Origin: a virus
Reading direction: 5' to 3' (one strand)
DNA: 21,342 nucleotides
IMG/VR virus record: IMGVR_UViG_3300014720_002145
Span: 1-21,342 of that record
Shown: positions 1 through 7,340 of the stretch, piece after piece
Position numbering within the stretch: the stretch's first letter is position 1
How the letters are laid out: each line of letters opens with the position of its first letter
Program-made: the position numbers and the translations under genes
Notes under the pieces: generated by a model
Seen by the model: the letters and a program-made list of their open reading frames with translations, nothing else
Told to the model about the DNA's origin: nothing
Databases searched by the model: none

Positions 1-215
1 ATAAGCTGATATAGCATTTCAAATACCATTTCCACACCTTCATATGCAGTCTTAGGCTTATCTTCTTGCATATAATCTAGACTATCATAAATCTTTTTCT
101 GAGCATTAGTTCTAAGTTCCCATAATACTAATGCCATATCAAGAGCTTTAATCATTCTCTTATGATCCATCATATCTTCAGGATCATTCATATCAAATTT
201 AAATGTTGCTATCAT
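1..215 (-). CDS. Conserved phage protein, C-terminal part missing
   Basis: This open frame starts at the ATG at 215 and continues off the left edge, so only the first 71 residues are visible. It begins MIATFKFDMNDPEDMMDHKR and continues as a charged, probably helical segment. The opening, a short strand followed by a 'DPED..D.kR..KA.DMALVLWE' helix, resembles small proteins common in tailed phages that I cannot assign a function. It is the last visible gene of the left minus-strand run, 26 nt after the stop of the 56-residue gene. No terminator hairpin is obvious between the two. Confidence 0.75.
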   Translation of the reverse strand, partial: MIATFKFDMNDPEDMMDHKRMIKALDMALVLWELRTNAQKKIYDSLDYMQEDKPKTAYEGVEMVFEMLYQL

Positions 216-241
216 GCTAAACTTTTTTTAATTTAACAATA

Positions 242-412
242 TTATTTCTTTTGAATTTCTTCATTAGTAACCATATAATTACAATTACCTTCTCTTAAAT
301 TATATTCCTTTGCCAAGTCTGTGTCAAAGAAATCTTCTGCATCACTACATTCTTTAGGAAAATCAAATACATAAGGAATGCCTGATGCAAAATCTAATAC
401 TATTATTTTCAT
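242..412 (-). CDS. Small acidic protein of unknown function (56 aa)
   Basis: The 56-codon frame starts MKIIVLDFASGIPYVFDFP and ends in TAA. It begins with a strand-like hydrophobic stretch and continues with acidic sequence (residues about 20-40), so it is probably a small soluble protein. The 16 or so nucleotides before its ATG (AAAAAGAAATAGT and flanks) are the same as those before the next gene upstream (start 777). The two genes therefore share a leader, which supports both starts. The gap to the preceding stop is 11 nt, so the two are likely co-transcribed. I do not recognise the family. Confidence 0.65.
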   Translation of the reverse strand: MKIIVLDFASGIPYVFDFPKECSDAEDFFDTDLAKEYNLREGNCNYMVTNEEIQKK

Positions 413-423
413 ACTATTTCTTT

Positions 424-777
424 TTAAAGTGACCTAACTGCGCGAACGAAATTAGTATAGTACTTATGGTTGAAGTTGGCAAGCCCATAGTAGAAGTGGA
501 AGATCCAAGCGAGGTCATTATTGGTCTCTGAACTACTCCAATAGGCATCTTCAGTAATTACTTTATTGTTGTACATGATAAAACACTCTTCAATAGTTGG
601 TAATCTCCAATCATTTCCTAAACTTTTTGTATATGCTACTGCATCATCCCATTTTAATTTATCATTTGATATGATGGGATGCAATTCAAACTTATAATTT
701 TTTTCTATAATTATAGGTTCAACTTGTTTTTCTAATTTTTTTGGAACATAAACTATTCCATTTATTATTACTTCCAT
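424..777 (-). CDS. DUF1566/Lcl_C-like C-type-lectin-fold protein, probable DGR target
   Basis: I place the start at 777 (MEVIINGIVYVPKKLE), 118 aa. A longer frame reaches 846 but would overlap the upstream gene, and the shared AAAAAGAAATAGT leader sits right before 777. Residues about 35-118 carry the Lcl_C/DUF1566 signature: W-DDA-AY, WRLPT-EE (about 76-83), YWSSSE, AW and the terminal VRAVR. This is a C-type-lectin-like fold used by many phages and bacteria for ligand binding. The last 33 codons differ from the rest of the gene: the first part is very AT-rich, while here most codons end in C, with NNC/NNT codons at the surface positions. That is how variable regions of diversity-generating retroelements look. 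A role in receptor or surface binding is inferred; no reverse transcriptase lies in the window. Confidence 0.85.
   Translation of the reverse strand: MEVIINGIVYVPKKLEKQVEPIIIEKNYKFELHPIISNDKLKWDDAVAYTKSLGNDWRLPTIEECFIMYNNKVITEDAYWSSSETNNDLAWIFHFYYGLANFNHKYYTNFVRAVRSL
427..525 (-). other. Candidate DGR variable region (VR)
   Basis: The segment encodes the last 33 residues of the DUF1566-like protein. Between invariant anchors (GCT TGG, GGG, AAG, ACT AAT, GTT CGC GCA GTT AGG) the codons are GAC, CTC, ATC, CAC, TAC, TAT, CTT, TTC, CAT and similar. Each can come from AAC or AAT by changes at the two adenines only. Adenine-specific mutagenesis of a template repeat gives this pattern. The GC-richer 3' end (about 427-447) would correspond to the conserved end where copying starts. 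The template repeat itself was not found in the window. Confidence 0.6.
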
Positions 778-778
778 A

Positions 779-1045
779 CTATTTCTTTTTAAGTTTTTTG
801 TACTTGTTAGGGAATCTTTCATCTCCCCATAACACTGGTTTTTCAAAGGCTTTTGCCATTTGTTTCATAGTGATTTTTGTAGTTCTCAATGTTGAACCAT
901 TGATAGGATGACCATGTTCACCATAAGATATAGGTAAGCCATCTTCATAATATACAGTTCTTACTTCAAAGTATTTTCTGTCATCATCAATAAAAAAAGC
1001 CAGAACTCTGTAGTTCCAGCTTTTTGCAGGTGGTTTTTTACTCAT
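779..1045 (-). CDS. Conserved hypothetical phage protein (88 aa)
   Basis: The frame begins MSKKPPAKSWNYRVLAFFID and ends in a lysine-rich tail (KYKKLKKK). The middle reads like a small beta-rich domain (YRVLAFFIDDDRKYFEVRTVYY), with an aspartate-rich turn between two strands, followed by a helix. No catalytic motif is visible and I do not recognise a named family. Its ATG overlaps the stop of the upstream glucosaminidase gene (ATGAGTAA, 8-bp overlap), and its TAG is one base from the next ATG. Translational coupling with the lysis enzyme and the lectin-fold gene is therefore likely. Confidence 0.75.
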   Translation of the reverse strand: MSKKPPAKSWNYRVLAFFIDDDRKYFEVRTVYYEDGLPISYGEHGHPINGSTLRTTKITMKQMAKAFEKPVLWGDERFPNKYKKLKKK

Positions 1046-1562
1046 TTACAAATTCTTTTTTTATTTCATGATATTCATCAAAAAACTTTCTCAGATGTCT
1101 GGTGTAACCAGGATGTGCGTAAGATTGATCCAAGTAGCTTAAATATTCTTCTCTACTTTTTTTATGGCCATTAGTAAATTCCAAAAACAACTTGTAATCA
1201 TCTACGCTGTGATACCAGGTTTTAAAGGAAGCAAATCCTTTTTTTCTTCCTAAGCTTGTAGTAGGTCTTACACCTGGCTGCTTCATACCAAACAAATTAT
1301 TGTTTGACTTACACAAATTACTACATAAACCAGATTCTAAGCATGCAATGCTAAATGCAATTTCAGGGTGTTGTATATCCTGTTTAAGAATATACTCTAC
1401 TAACAGTTCTTTTGTTAGCACAGTGCTGTCCACCATTTCTTCTTTCTCTATAAGCTTTATATGCTTATCAACATGTGGAACATCTTTTGGAACATGTCTT
1501 ATGGTCTCACTAGACATAGTGAATACTGTTACCATAGACAATAAAACTACTTTTTTCTTCAT
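1038..1562 (-). CDS. GH73-type glucosaminidase (probable endolysin) with signal peptide
   Basis: This 174-residue protein starts with a signal-peptide-like segment (MKKKVVLLSMVTVFTMSS). Residues about 50-150 match the mannosyl-glycoprotein endo-beta-N-acetylglucosaminidase (FlgJ/GH73) domain: AFSIACLESGLCS with the probable catalytic Glu76, then NNNLFGMK, then G-ASFKTW and SVDDY. Such enzymes cut the glycan strands of peptidoglycan. Several cysteines (74, 80, 84) suggest an oxidising periplasmic location. In a phage this is most simply the lysis enzyme, exported through the host Sec pathway and so perhaps not needing a holin pore. A virion-associated role is possible. The start at 1562 follows an AT-rich leader (TTAATTTATTTAT). 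Confidence 0.88.
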   Translation of the reverse strand: MKKKVVLLSMVTVFTMSSETIRHVPKDVPHVDKHIKLIEKEEMVDSTVLTKELLVEYILKQDIQHPEIAFSIACLESGLCSNLCKSNNNLFGMKQPGVRPTTSLGRKKGFASFKTWYHSVDDYKLFLEFTNGHKKSREEYLSYLDQSYAHPGYTRHLRKFFDEYHEIKKEFVNE

Positions 1563-1814
1563 ATAAATAAATTAAGTCTAGTCTTTCCCAGTGTCTTCCA
1601 ACCTATTCTTGGTAGTCAACTTTTAGCACAGATTTTAGTTACACTCTCATTAGCACCCCTATTTCAGGGTCTTAGCTGAGCACTCATTCACACTGTAAAT
1701 GCTATCCTGCAACAGAATCGTACTTTCTTCTTCACACTCCTTGCTCAAGGGAGCAGTATGTCCAGCATTACTGCTAATATGTTATTTTAATTCCTCAATG
1801 TTTTGGAATTTTAT
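1563..1814 (-). other. Non-coding interval upstream of the glucosaminidase
   Basis: These 252 bp contain no convincing reading frame. Several short inverted repeats are visible: ACCC/GGGT around 1650-1675, CCAA/TTGG around 1600-1613, and CTTG/CAAG plus CTCC/GGAG around 1737-1755. They suggest a structured leader for the lysis gene or a small RNA. No T-run terminator is obvious. Confidence 0.35.
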
Positions 1815-2027
1815 CTAATTTTTGTTTCTCAGTTTATTAATTGAATTTATTACAGAGTCTGCAATTACAATCATAATTGCTATCATAAATAATGTTGCTG
1901 CTAATTGTAGAATACCTGGAAAATCTTTGCTGATAATGTATTCACAATAAAAATGTGCACACACTATAAAGACCATCATCTTCATAAGTGTTACAAGAAT
2001 GAAATGTCTAATCTCTTTCTTCATCAT
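1815..2027 (-). CDS. Small two-helix membrane protein
   Basis: I take the start at 2027 (MMKKEIRHFILVTLMKMMVF), 70 aa; an upstream ATG at 2066 would add 13 residues. Two hydrophobic segments lie at about residues 7-25 and 36-58 of the chosen form. They are separated by a short polar loop, with a basic N-terminus and a basic tail (NKLRNKN). The shape fits a small phage inner-membrane protein, and a holin-type role is possible given the lysis enzyme downstream, but nothing in the sequence proves that. The start overlaps the end of the 49-codon gene upstream by 20 bp. Confidence 0.65.
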   Translation of the reverse strand: MMKKEIRHFILVTLMKMMVFIVCAHFYCEYIISKDFPGILQLAATLFMIAIMIVIADSVINSINKLRNKN

Positions 2028-2157
2028 TAGTTTGTTTTTTGGGTTCTTTGTTCTGTTTAGTTTCATGCTTCTCTTTTACAGAAGGAAACTTAGGATTGAT
2101 AGGTTTGACTACAGTCACACCATTTATAATCCTTGTCTCATAATTTGTCTTTGACAT
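2008..2157 (-). CDS. Small charged protein of unknown function (49 aa)
   Basis: The frame runs from MSKTNYETRIINGVTVVKP to a highly charged, lysine/glutamate-rich tail ending in TAG. It has a short strand-like N-terminus (TRIINGVTVV) and a probably disordered C-terminus. The start lies 17 nt downstream of a promoter-like 18-mer (2174-2191), and its 3' end overlaps the start of the small membrane protein by 20 bp. This arrangement is repeated at 8079-8228 with another 49-residue protein and another small membrane protein. I do not recognise the family. Confidence 0.6.
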   Translation of the reverse strand: MSKTNYETRIINGVTVVKPINPKFPSVKEKHETKQNKEPKKQTNDEERD

Positions 2158-2173
2158 GTTAAATCTTTAAATG

Positions 2174-2191
2174 TTAAACTTTCCAAATTTA
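2174..2191 (-). promoter_or_regulatory. Promoter-like 18-mer with TAnnTTTG box
   Basis: On the minus strand this reads TAAATTTGGAAAGTTTAA. The first eight bases fit the Bacteroidota -7 box TAnnTTTG. The identical 18 bases occur on the plus strand at 15769-15786, also just upstream of a gene block. No clear -33 TTG at the usual distance is present here, so the promoter call is tentative. Confidence 0.45.
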
Positions 2192-2199
2192 ATACTTTT

Positions 2200-3075
2200 C
2201 TAGAATATGTACCTAATATGGTTCCAAGGTATTATTGCATCATGCAATTTAGTCCAGTCTTGTATGTAAAGATTCTTCAATCCTCTTTTGTATCTGATGT
2301 TTTTGCCACCTGTTTGAGAGAATTTATACTCTTGTACATCAGGTTGCCATAACATTTCTTCTCCAGAAATACCTTTTGCTAGATTGTCTACATGCTTTTT
2401 CTCATTGTGAGTCAAGAATATAACCTCAGCTTTGACTTTGTCTTTGTGTTTTATATCAACAAGTGCATCTAAACCTTCAAACAATAATCTATATTGATAC
2501 AACCAATCATCTTGAACAATGACAGGAGAAAAGTTAACATGTACATCATACCCTGCTTCTATGAATTTATTGATAGCTCTAATTCTATCAATAATCTTAG
2601 TGGTTCTAGGTTCTAATATATCTGCATACTTTTGAGGCATCAAGCTAAATCTTATTCTTATTTTACCATAAGGGTTGTAAGACAAAAGCTTTTCATTTAC
2701 ATACTTAGTAGCAAAACTACCCATTGCAAGAGGGTGATTTCTAAAAAAGTCAAACACAGTATCCCAATCCCACTGCTTTAAGTGCAGTGCCACGTCTGAA
2801 AAACAGCCTATGTCATACGTAACATACTCAGAGTGAGTTTGATTTGGCTTTGCTACATCTGCATAAAAGTGTACATGCGCATTGATCTTATCTAAAAGCT
2901 GACCTGTATTGGTAGCAATACTTATACCATCATTGACATGTCTTTTACAGTAACAATAAGCACATTCAAACCCACAACCAAATATAAAACTAGGTGATAT
3001 GTAATCAGTAGACCTGCCTGACTCTGTTATTTTAAGAGTCTTTCTTTCTACATATTTAGTTTGATTCAATTTCAT
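2200..3075 (-). CDS. Radical SAM protein, spore photoproduct lyase-like
   Basis: This 291-residue protein carries the radical SAM cluster motif CGFECAYC (Cys34, Cys38, Cys41), which binds a 4Fe-4S cluster and S-adenosylmethionine. Its overall plan matches the spore photoproduct lyase (SplB) family and its non-sporulation relatives: a YISPSFIFGCGF entry, a long TIM-barrel-like middle with VHVNFSPVIVQDDW, and a C-terminal IRYIF. In that family the enzyme reverses UV-induced thymine dimers. A DNA-repair role in the phage is a reasonable inference, though family members with other substrates may exist. Length is slightly below SplB of Bacillus. It follows the VWA gene after a hairpin. Confidence 0.82.
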   Translation of the reverse strand: MKLNQTKYVERKTLKITESGRSTDYISPSFIFGCGFECAYCYCKRHVNDGISIATNTGQLLDKINAHVHFYADVAKPNQTHSEYVTYDIGCFSDVALHLKQWDWDTVFDFFRNHPLAMGSFATKYVNEKLLSYNPYGKIRIRFSLMPQKYADILEPRTTKIIDRIRAINKFIEAGYDVHVNFSPVIVQDDWLYQYRLLFEGLDALVDIKHKDKVKAEVIFLTHNEKKHVDNLAKGISGEEMLWQPDVQEYKFSQTGGKNIRYKRGLKNLYIQDWTKLHDAIIPWNHIRYIF

Positions 3076-3092
3076 TAAATTTTTGAAGGTTA

Positions 3093-3119
3093 AACCCCAA
3101 AGATTTATTCCTTGGGGTT
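3093..3119 (-). terminator. Terminator-like hairpin between VWA and radical SAM genes
   Basis: The stem is AACCCCAAAG / CTTGGGGTT with an 8-nt loop. It starts 6 nt after the VWA stop codon and is followed on the minus strand by only a short T-run (TTTAACCTT), so termination may be weak. The next ATG (3075) is 17 nt away. Confidence 0.65.
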
Positions 3120-3125
3120 ACATTG

Positions 3126-5018
3126 TTAAATTACTACACGCTCTTTGATAAGCTTGTCTACTTTTCTAGACATATATCCTATCAAATCTTTTGGAAGATT
3201 CTTGATATTTGTCATTTTGATAAAGTAGTCAAACATTTGAGCACTTGGTACAGATTCTTCAATTGCTATCTGAATAATTTGAAATCCTAGATTTTGAGAC
3301 ATAGAAACCTTCTTACGCGTATCTTCAATTGCGTTACTACCTCCATAATCATGTGCAGATGGTTGACCATCAGATAAAACAAACATAAGACCATTGTTTT
3401 TAGTAAAGCCACGCACACGCTTAGCAGTTGCAAGAATGGCATCACCATCCCTGTTATTACTACGTGCATTAACATTACCTAAAGCAAATGGTGCTGCAAA
3501 TCCAGGTTCTCTGTATACTCTTATGTCAGTAGACATACCTCTTTGATCAGCTGTATGACCATAGATAAATAGCTCAACATTAGGAAGTCTTTTGAATACT
3601 TCATTAATAAAAATAGCAGCTTCTCTTGCTTTGTCTATTTTACTACCAGACATAGAACCTGACTCATCTATCAAAACAGTAACAGAAATTTTATCAGTTG
3701 TAACTTGACCATAGCGTTCATATACAGTAGGTACTTTTTGAACTGCTTCTGCAATCTTATTAGTATCCAATCTGCCTGAACGCATAGATTTCATAGAAAA
3801 CTGATAGTCTTTGTTTTTACGCATAAACAGCTTTTGTAGAACAGCAGCTTTAGTTACATCAATTTTCTTCAATACGCCTTGATATCTTTCTTTATCTTCA
3901 TCAGCTCTTTGAAAATAAACTGTACTACTACCTATATTGACACCATCTTTGTTTTTCTCAGGATCATATTTTGACAAAGAATCAGACTCTTCCATGTTTT
4001 CAACAAAGTCTTCAAGCATTTCTTTAGCTTCATCACTTTCACCATCAGTTTCGCTACCCATAGACATAGAAGGCATAAGCTTTTCCATGTTTTTCTTAGC
4101 ATGCTCATTGATTTCAGCTTTAGATTTTTTCTTGCTTGGTTTTGAATCTTCATCAGAATCACTTTCACTAGACATTCCATCAGGTGCTTCAGAATCATCT
4201 TCATCTTCATCATCTTCACCTCCTGGTTCTTTAGGTTCTTCTTCATCCTCTGGTGGTTCATATGTATAGACTACATTAGCAATACTGCTTGCCATTGATT
4301 TGACATCTTGAAAAGTTTCAGGAATACCATTAAACTTTTTGATTAACCTTTCTACTTTTTTCAAAGGTTCAGCAAATTCAGTAAGTTCTTCTTCTGTCAC
4401 AGTAGCAGGATACCTCAACATTCTTGTGACAAGATCCAGCAATCTAAATTGTTCTGGTTCTGATGCATCAAGAGGTGTGTAGTTTTCTTCATAAGTATGA
4501 TTTTTGTATTTCTGAACAAACTTATTGTAACCAGGAAGTCTCTGTGAAAGCTTTTTATCAACACGCTCAGTATTTAAGATACTTGTGAAATAATTAGCAG
4601 CATTAAAATTAGCTCTGTTAGTATCAGATGCAACTTGGGTTGCATTAAATTCATAAGCAGATTGATATGCCCTAAGAGCTGCATTTTGTATACAAGCACC
4701 ATAAAAAGCATCTAGTTTTTTACCATCTGGCTCAGACCATCTGCCTTCTTCATCTTTTAGCATATGTAAAGGAATGTTTACACTGCCTTTTTTGTTTGAG
4801 GAAGTAAACGTAGAATCTTTAGGAACACCAATTACTCTAAACATAGAACCTATCATATTAGCAGCATTCTGCATAGTATCAGTAGATTTTACAAAATAAT
4901 CAGAGAATGCACTTTTACCCTTTTCCCAATCAAACATCTTTCTGCTGTTGTCTACATAGGTATAAGCATCTTCTTTTCTCCTGTTAAACCAGTCTCTTCC
5001 AAAGCTTGTTTTAGCCAT
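3126..5018 (-). CDS. VWA-domain protein, CobT/MoxR-partner type
   Basis: This 630-residue protein ends in a von Willebrand factor A domain (about 445-630). It has a complete MIDAS site: DESGS at 451-455, the RDGD segment at about 524-526, and SDG with the Asp at about 550. Residues about 252-303 form a long acidic, low-complexity linker (runs of E/D, then S/D, then KKKSK), the layout of CobT-like partners of MoxR/CobS AAA+ ATPases. In known systems such pairs act as metal-inserting or protein-remodelling chaperones, the VWA protein binding the substrate. The N-terminal 250 residues are helical and unassigned. The partner ATPase is the next gene upstream, separated by a strong hairpin. Confidence 0.85.
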   Translation of the reverse strand: MAKTSFGRDWFNRRKEDAYTYVDNSRKMFDWEKGKSAFSDYFVKSTDTMQNAANMIGSMFRVIGVPKDSTFTSSNKKGSVNIPLHMLKDEEGRWSEPDGKKLDAFYGACIQNAALRAYQSAYEFNATQVASDTNRANFNAANYFTSILNTERVDKKLSQRLPGYNKFVQKYKNHTYEENYTPLDASEPEQFRLLDLVTRMLRYPATVTEEELTEFAEPLKKVERLIKKFNGIPETFQDVKSMASSIANVVYTYEPPEDEEEPKEPGGEDDEDEDDSEAPDGMSSESDSDEDSKPSKKKSKAEINEHAKKNMEKLMPSMSMGSETDGESDEAKEMLEDFVENMEESDSLSKYDPEKNKDGVNIGSSTVYFQRADEDKERYQGVLKKIDVTKAAVLQKLFMRKNKDYQFSMKSMRSGRLDTNKIAEAVQKVPTVYERYGQVTTDKISVTVLIDESGSMSGSKIDKAREAAIFINEVFKRLPNVELFIYGHTADQRGMSTDIRVYREPGFAAPFALGNVNARSNNRDGDAILATAKRVRGFTKNNGLMFVLSDGQPSAHDYGGSNAIEDTRKKVSMSQNLGFQIIQIAIEESVPSAQMFDYFIKMTNIKNLPKDLIGYMSRKVDKLIKERVVI

Positions 5019-5046
5019 TGTTATAATTTTTAGTAATTAATAAAAA

Positions 5047-5078
5047 AGCACAGAGTATCATAGTTGACGCTCTGTGCT
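5047..5078 (-). terminator. Strong intrinsic terminator before the VWA gene
   Basis: A perfect 9-bp stem (AGCACAGAG / CTCTGTGCT) is followed on the minus strand by TTTTTTATT. It lies between the end of the AAA+ gene and the start of the VWA gene, whose ATG is only about 29 nt past the stem. Confidence 0.85.
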
Positions 5079-5143
5079 ATATCTTAGCATAGGTAATCCT
5101 TTGATAAAGGTTTGGTCATATCATAAGGATCCCAGCTTTCTTT

Positions 5144-6427
5144 TCAGAATGCAGAAACAATAGATAAGACTTTAGATCTTTCAGACACACCAATACTATC
5201 TTCAAATAATGGCATGATAGTAGAAAGTAATGCTTTCTCTACTTCAAAACCATCACTTACCAAGCTTGCAGCTTGTAGAGTATGACGCACTGAGATAGCA
5301 GAAGATAATTCTTGCTCTTTGTATTGCTTACGAATTTCATTAGAAACTCTTACAATAGCTGTAGCAGCTCTTTCTTCAATACCTGTACGTAACATCAATA
5401 CTTGTACTTCATCCTCTAACTTAGGATAGTCAAGCTCAATGATAAAGAATCTGTCTAGCAATGCTCTATCTATAGATGTAGTACCTGAGTACTCAGAACC
5501 TAAGTTAGCAGTACCAAAGAATACTGTTTCATTATGTACAGGAACAGTTCTATCACCTTCATCACACGCAATATCTACTGGTAAATATCTACGCTTGTCA
5601 AGACATGGAAATAAAATATTGTTAGCAGCAAGTGGAGCACGGTTAATCTCATCAAGCAAAACAATGTTACCAGATTTAATATGGTTTACAAATGGTGCAT
5701 ACTCAAACTCTGAGTGACCATCTTTGCCAATTCTGTGAACACCTAATAATGCTGACTGAGCATCTTGAACAGTACCCATATCCTGAGTGCTAAGCTCTCT
5801 TTCCATAGCTTTTGCTAAGTGCATTAAGATTTCTGTTTTACCAGAACCTGTAGGACCTACAAGTAAAGTATTTTCACATCTCAATACATTACGCACCATC
5901 AAGAACCATAAGTCTGGGTCAATGTGGAAACCACAATCCTCACGCTTAGGAACTGGATAATGTGCGGCTATAGTACGTTTAAGATTGCTACCTCCAGGTG
6001 CACCAGCTTCAATTGGTTTTGGAGCAGTCATTTCTTCCCAGTCAAAATCATAACCAAATGTGTTGAACTCATTAGCAATATTCTTGATGTAATCCATCTC
6101 AAATTTACCAGAGTCAAGCATGTAGTTAATTGTATAATCACAAATTTCTTGTAATTTTTCAGAAGCTAGAGTAGATAAAGGAAAAACAGTGTTCTCAAAA
6201 TATAACGCTGTTGTATGTTCTTTCATAACATGTAAGTGATCTTCTTCAGGAAAATCATACTCATCAGCAACAAACACTGTTCCTACTGGAAATTTAGCAA
6301 ACTCTGCAATAGGACCTGTAACACGTAAGTCTTCAAGACTTCTTGTTAATCTTTTCTCAAAAGATTGTCCAGGTAATGTACTGATTTGGTAGCTTGTACC
6401 ATTGATAACTGATTGTAATAGGATCAT
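5144..6427 (-). CDS. MoxR/CobS-type AAA+ ATPase
   Basis: This 427-residue protein has the AAA+ core in its middle: Walker A GPTGSGKT (191-198), Walker B IVLLDE (255-260), sensor 1 FFGTANLG (303-310) and an arginine-finger-like DRALLDRF (320-327). The NRAP sequence just after Walker B and the AL-D-RF pattern are typical of MoxR-family (CobS-like) ATPases, which work with VWA partners. The first 150 residues are an extra N-terminal region without a recognisable motif. It sits directly upstream of the VWA gene, so the two probably form a remodelling or chelatase-like complex. Phage CobS-like ATPases are known, but their substrates are mostly unknown. The start at 6427 follows an A-rich leader. 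Confidence 0.9.
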   Translation of the reverse strand: MILLQSVINGTSYQISTLPGQSFEKRLTRSLEDLRVTGPIAEFAKFPVGTVFVADEYDFPEEDHLHVMKEHTTALYFENTVFPLSTLASEKLQEICDYTINYMLDSGKFEMDYIKNIANEFNTFGYDFDWEEMTAPKPIEAGAPGGSNLKRTIAAHYPVPKREDCGFHIDPDLWFLMVRNVLRCENTLLVGPTGSGKTEILMHLAKAMERELSTQDMGTVQDAQSALLGVHRIGKDGHSEFEYAPFVNHIKSGNIVLLDEINRAPLAANNILFPCLDKRRYLPVDIACDEGDRTVPVHNETVFFGTANLGSEYSGTTSIDRALLDRFFIIELDYPKLEDEVQVLMLRTGIEERAATAIVRVSNEIRKQYKEQELSSAISVRHTLQAASLVSDGFEVEKALLSTIMPLFEDSIGVSERSKVLSIVSAF

Positions 6428-6436
6428 TTTTTTGTG

Positions 6437-6459
6437 TTTTTAAAATATTAATAAATAAA
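6437..6459 (-). promoter_or_regulatory. AT-rich leader element (copy 1 of a 23-bp exact repeat)
   Basis: This 23-bp A/T-only sequence (minus strand TTTATTTATTAAT followed by ATTTTAAAAA) lies 9 nt upstream of the AAA+ ATPase start. The identical sequence occurs at 13475-13497 with no gene following it. Similar TTATTAAT-containing leaders precede several other minus-strand genes. It may be a promoter or translation enhancer. Confidence 0.45.
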
Positions 6460-6483
6460 CTTATGCATTTCTGCAATCTTGCC

Positions 6484-6504
6484 AAAAAAGCTAACTTATA
6501 GCTT
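6484..6504 (-). terminator. Intrinsic terminator overlapping the stop of the 6503 gene
   Basis: The stem AAGCTA / TAGCTT has a 5-nt loop and is followed on the minus strand by a run of six T residues. One arm contains the stop codon of the upstream gene. It separates the three-gene unknown cluster from the MoxR-type gene. Confidence 0.7.
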
Positions 6505-7030
6505 AAAATGTGTCTTTAAATTTGTCAAGTGGATTCTGATTGTCATTATCAGAACTATCATCATCACCTAATTGGTTAATGATTTGTGATATTTCTCTCA
6601 TTCTTGCCAGTATAGCAATCAATCTTTCAGGGTCAGTATCTTTAATTTTATCACCTTCTTCTTTCAAAGCTTTAAACTCTTTAACAAGTTCAAAAGCACT
6701 GATTACTTCATCTAATTTTTGTTTAGCTGTTTTTGGTGAAATGTTTTTAAGATTTTCTTTTAAACCTGTAGAACTGGTGCTTTCATGACGATCGCCTGTT
6801 TTATGCAAGAATGAAATTGCTCTCTCTCTTTCTTCTTCTAAAAGATTCATAAGAGCATCTATCATACCTAAAGTAAGAACAGGGTTTGCATTTTTTTGCA
6901 GTGTCATTCCTAATGGTTCACCATCATTTGCTGTTTCAATAGCAACCATCAACACTTTTGTGTTTGATTTTTCTGTGTAGTCATCAGCAATTGTTGCTAA
7001 TTTTAATAAAATACTGTCTTGTGCACTCAT
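6503..7030 (-). CDS. Hypothetical helical protein with acidic tail (175 aa)
   Basis: I choose the ATG at 7030 (MSAQDSILLKLATIADDYTE), which lies 7 nt after the preceding stop; an in-frame ATG at 7087 would overlap that gene by 50 bp. The protein is mostly helical, with a probable coiled-coil region at about residues 80-150. It ends in an acidic, asparagine-rich tail (DDDSSDNDNQN) followed by PLDKFKDTF, a layout often seen in phage proteins that bind a partner through the tail. No enzymatic motif is visible. Together with the two genes before it, it precedes the AAA+/VWA pair and may belong to the same system. Confidence 0.75.
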   Translation of the reverse strand: MSAQDSILLKLATIADDYTEKSNTKVLMVAIETANDGEPLGMTLQKNANPVLTLGMIDALMNLLEEERERAISFLHKTGDRHESTSSTGLKENLKNISPKTAKQKLDEVISAFELVKEFKALKEEGDKIKDTDPERLIAILARMREISQIINQLGDDDSSDNDNQNPLDKFKDTF

Positions 7031-7037
7031 TTTGTTT

Positions 7038-7340
7038 CTAATTAATGTTGTGAGAAAATTCTTGTAATTCTTCAGAGCAGCTTTCAATTAAATCAGCCAC
7101 TGGTTTCAGTTTATCTACTATACTTTTCATAGATAAAAAAAGCTCAGAGTTTAAAAAAGCTGCCTTTTCTTCTTCAGTTACATTTGATACTCCATTAGCA
7201 AAGCCCATAGGAGTGTTAATTTTTTTAACTACAATACCTTTTTCAAGGTTTGACTCCATTTCTTTGATATACTTATCAAATTTGTGAAACACAACAAGAA
7301 TCTCCTTGTTGTTTAAAGTTTTTAATTCAAAAGTTGTCAT
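7038..7340 (-). CDS. Hypothetical protein (100 aa)
   Basis: The frame starts MTTFELKTLNNKEILVVFHK and is predominantly helical, with amphipathic segments at about 15-35 and 58-95. There is a short glycine-containing turn (MGFANGVSN) between them. No motif is recognised. Its ATG overlaps the stop of the preceding gene by 4 bp (ATGA), a typical coupling arrangement, and the next gene starts 7 nt after its stop. It is therefore the middle member of a tightly packed three-gene cluster (7849-6503). Confidence 0.72.
   Translation of the reverse strand: MTTFELKTLNNKEILVVFHKFDKYIKEMESNLEKGIVVKKINTPMGFANGVSNVTEEEKAAFLNSELFLSMKSIVDKLKPVADLIESCSEELQEFSHNIN

Noticed and set aside
1-423. DGR template repeat or reverse transcriptase next to the variable region
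   Set aside because: The sequence downstream of the VR contains only two small unrelated genes; no second copy of the VR was found in the window.
1300-1566. Plus-strand frame of 88 codons
   Set aside because: Antisense to the glucosaminidase gene, which has a clear signal peptide and catalytic motif.
3937-4269. Plus-strand serine-rich frame of 110 codons
   Set aside because: It is the antisense image of the acidic, repetitive linker of the VWA protein; no leader and no independent support.
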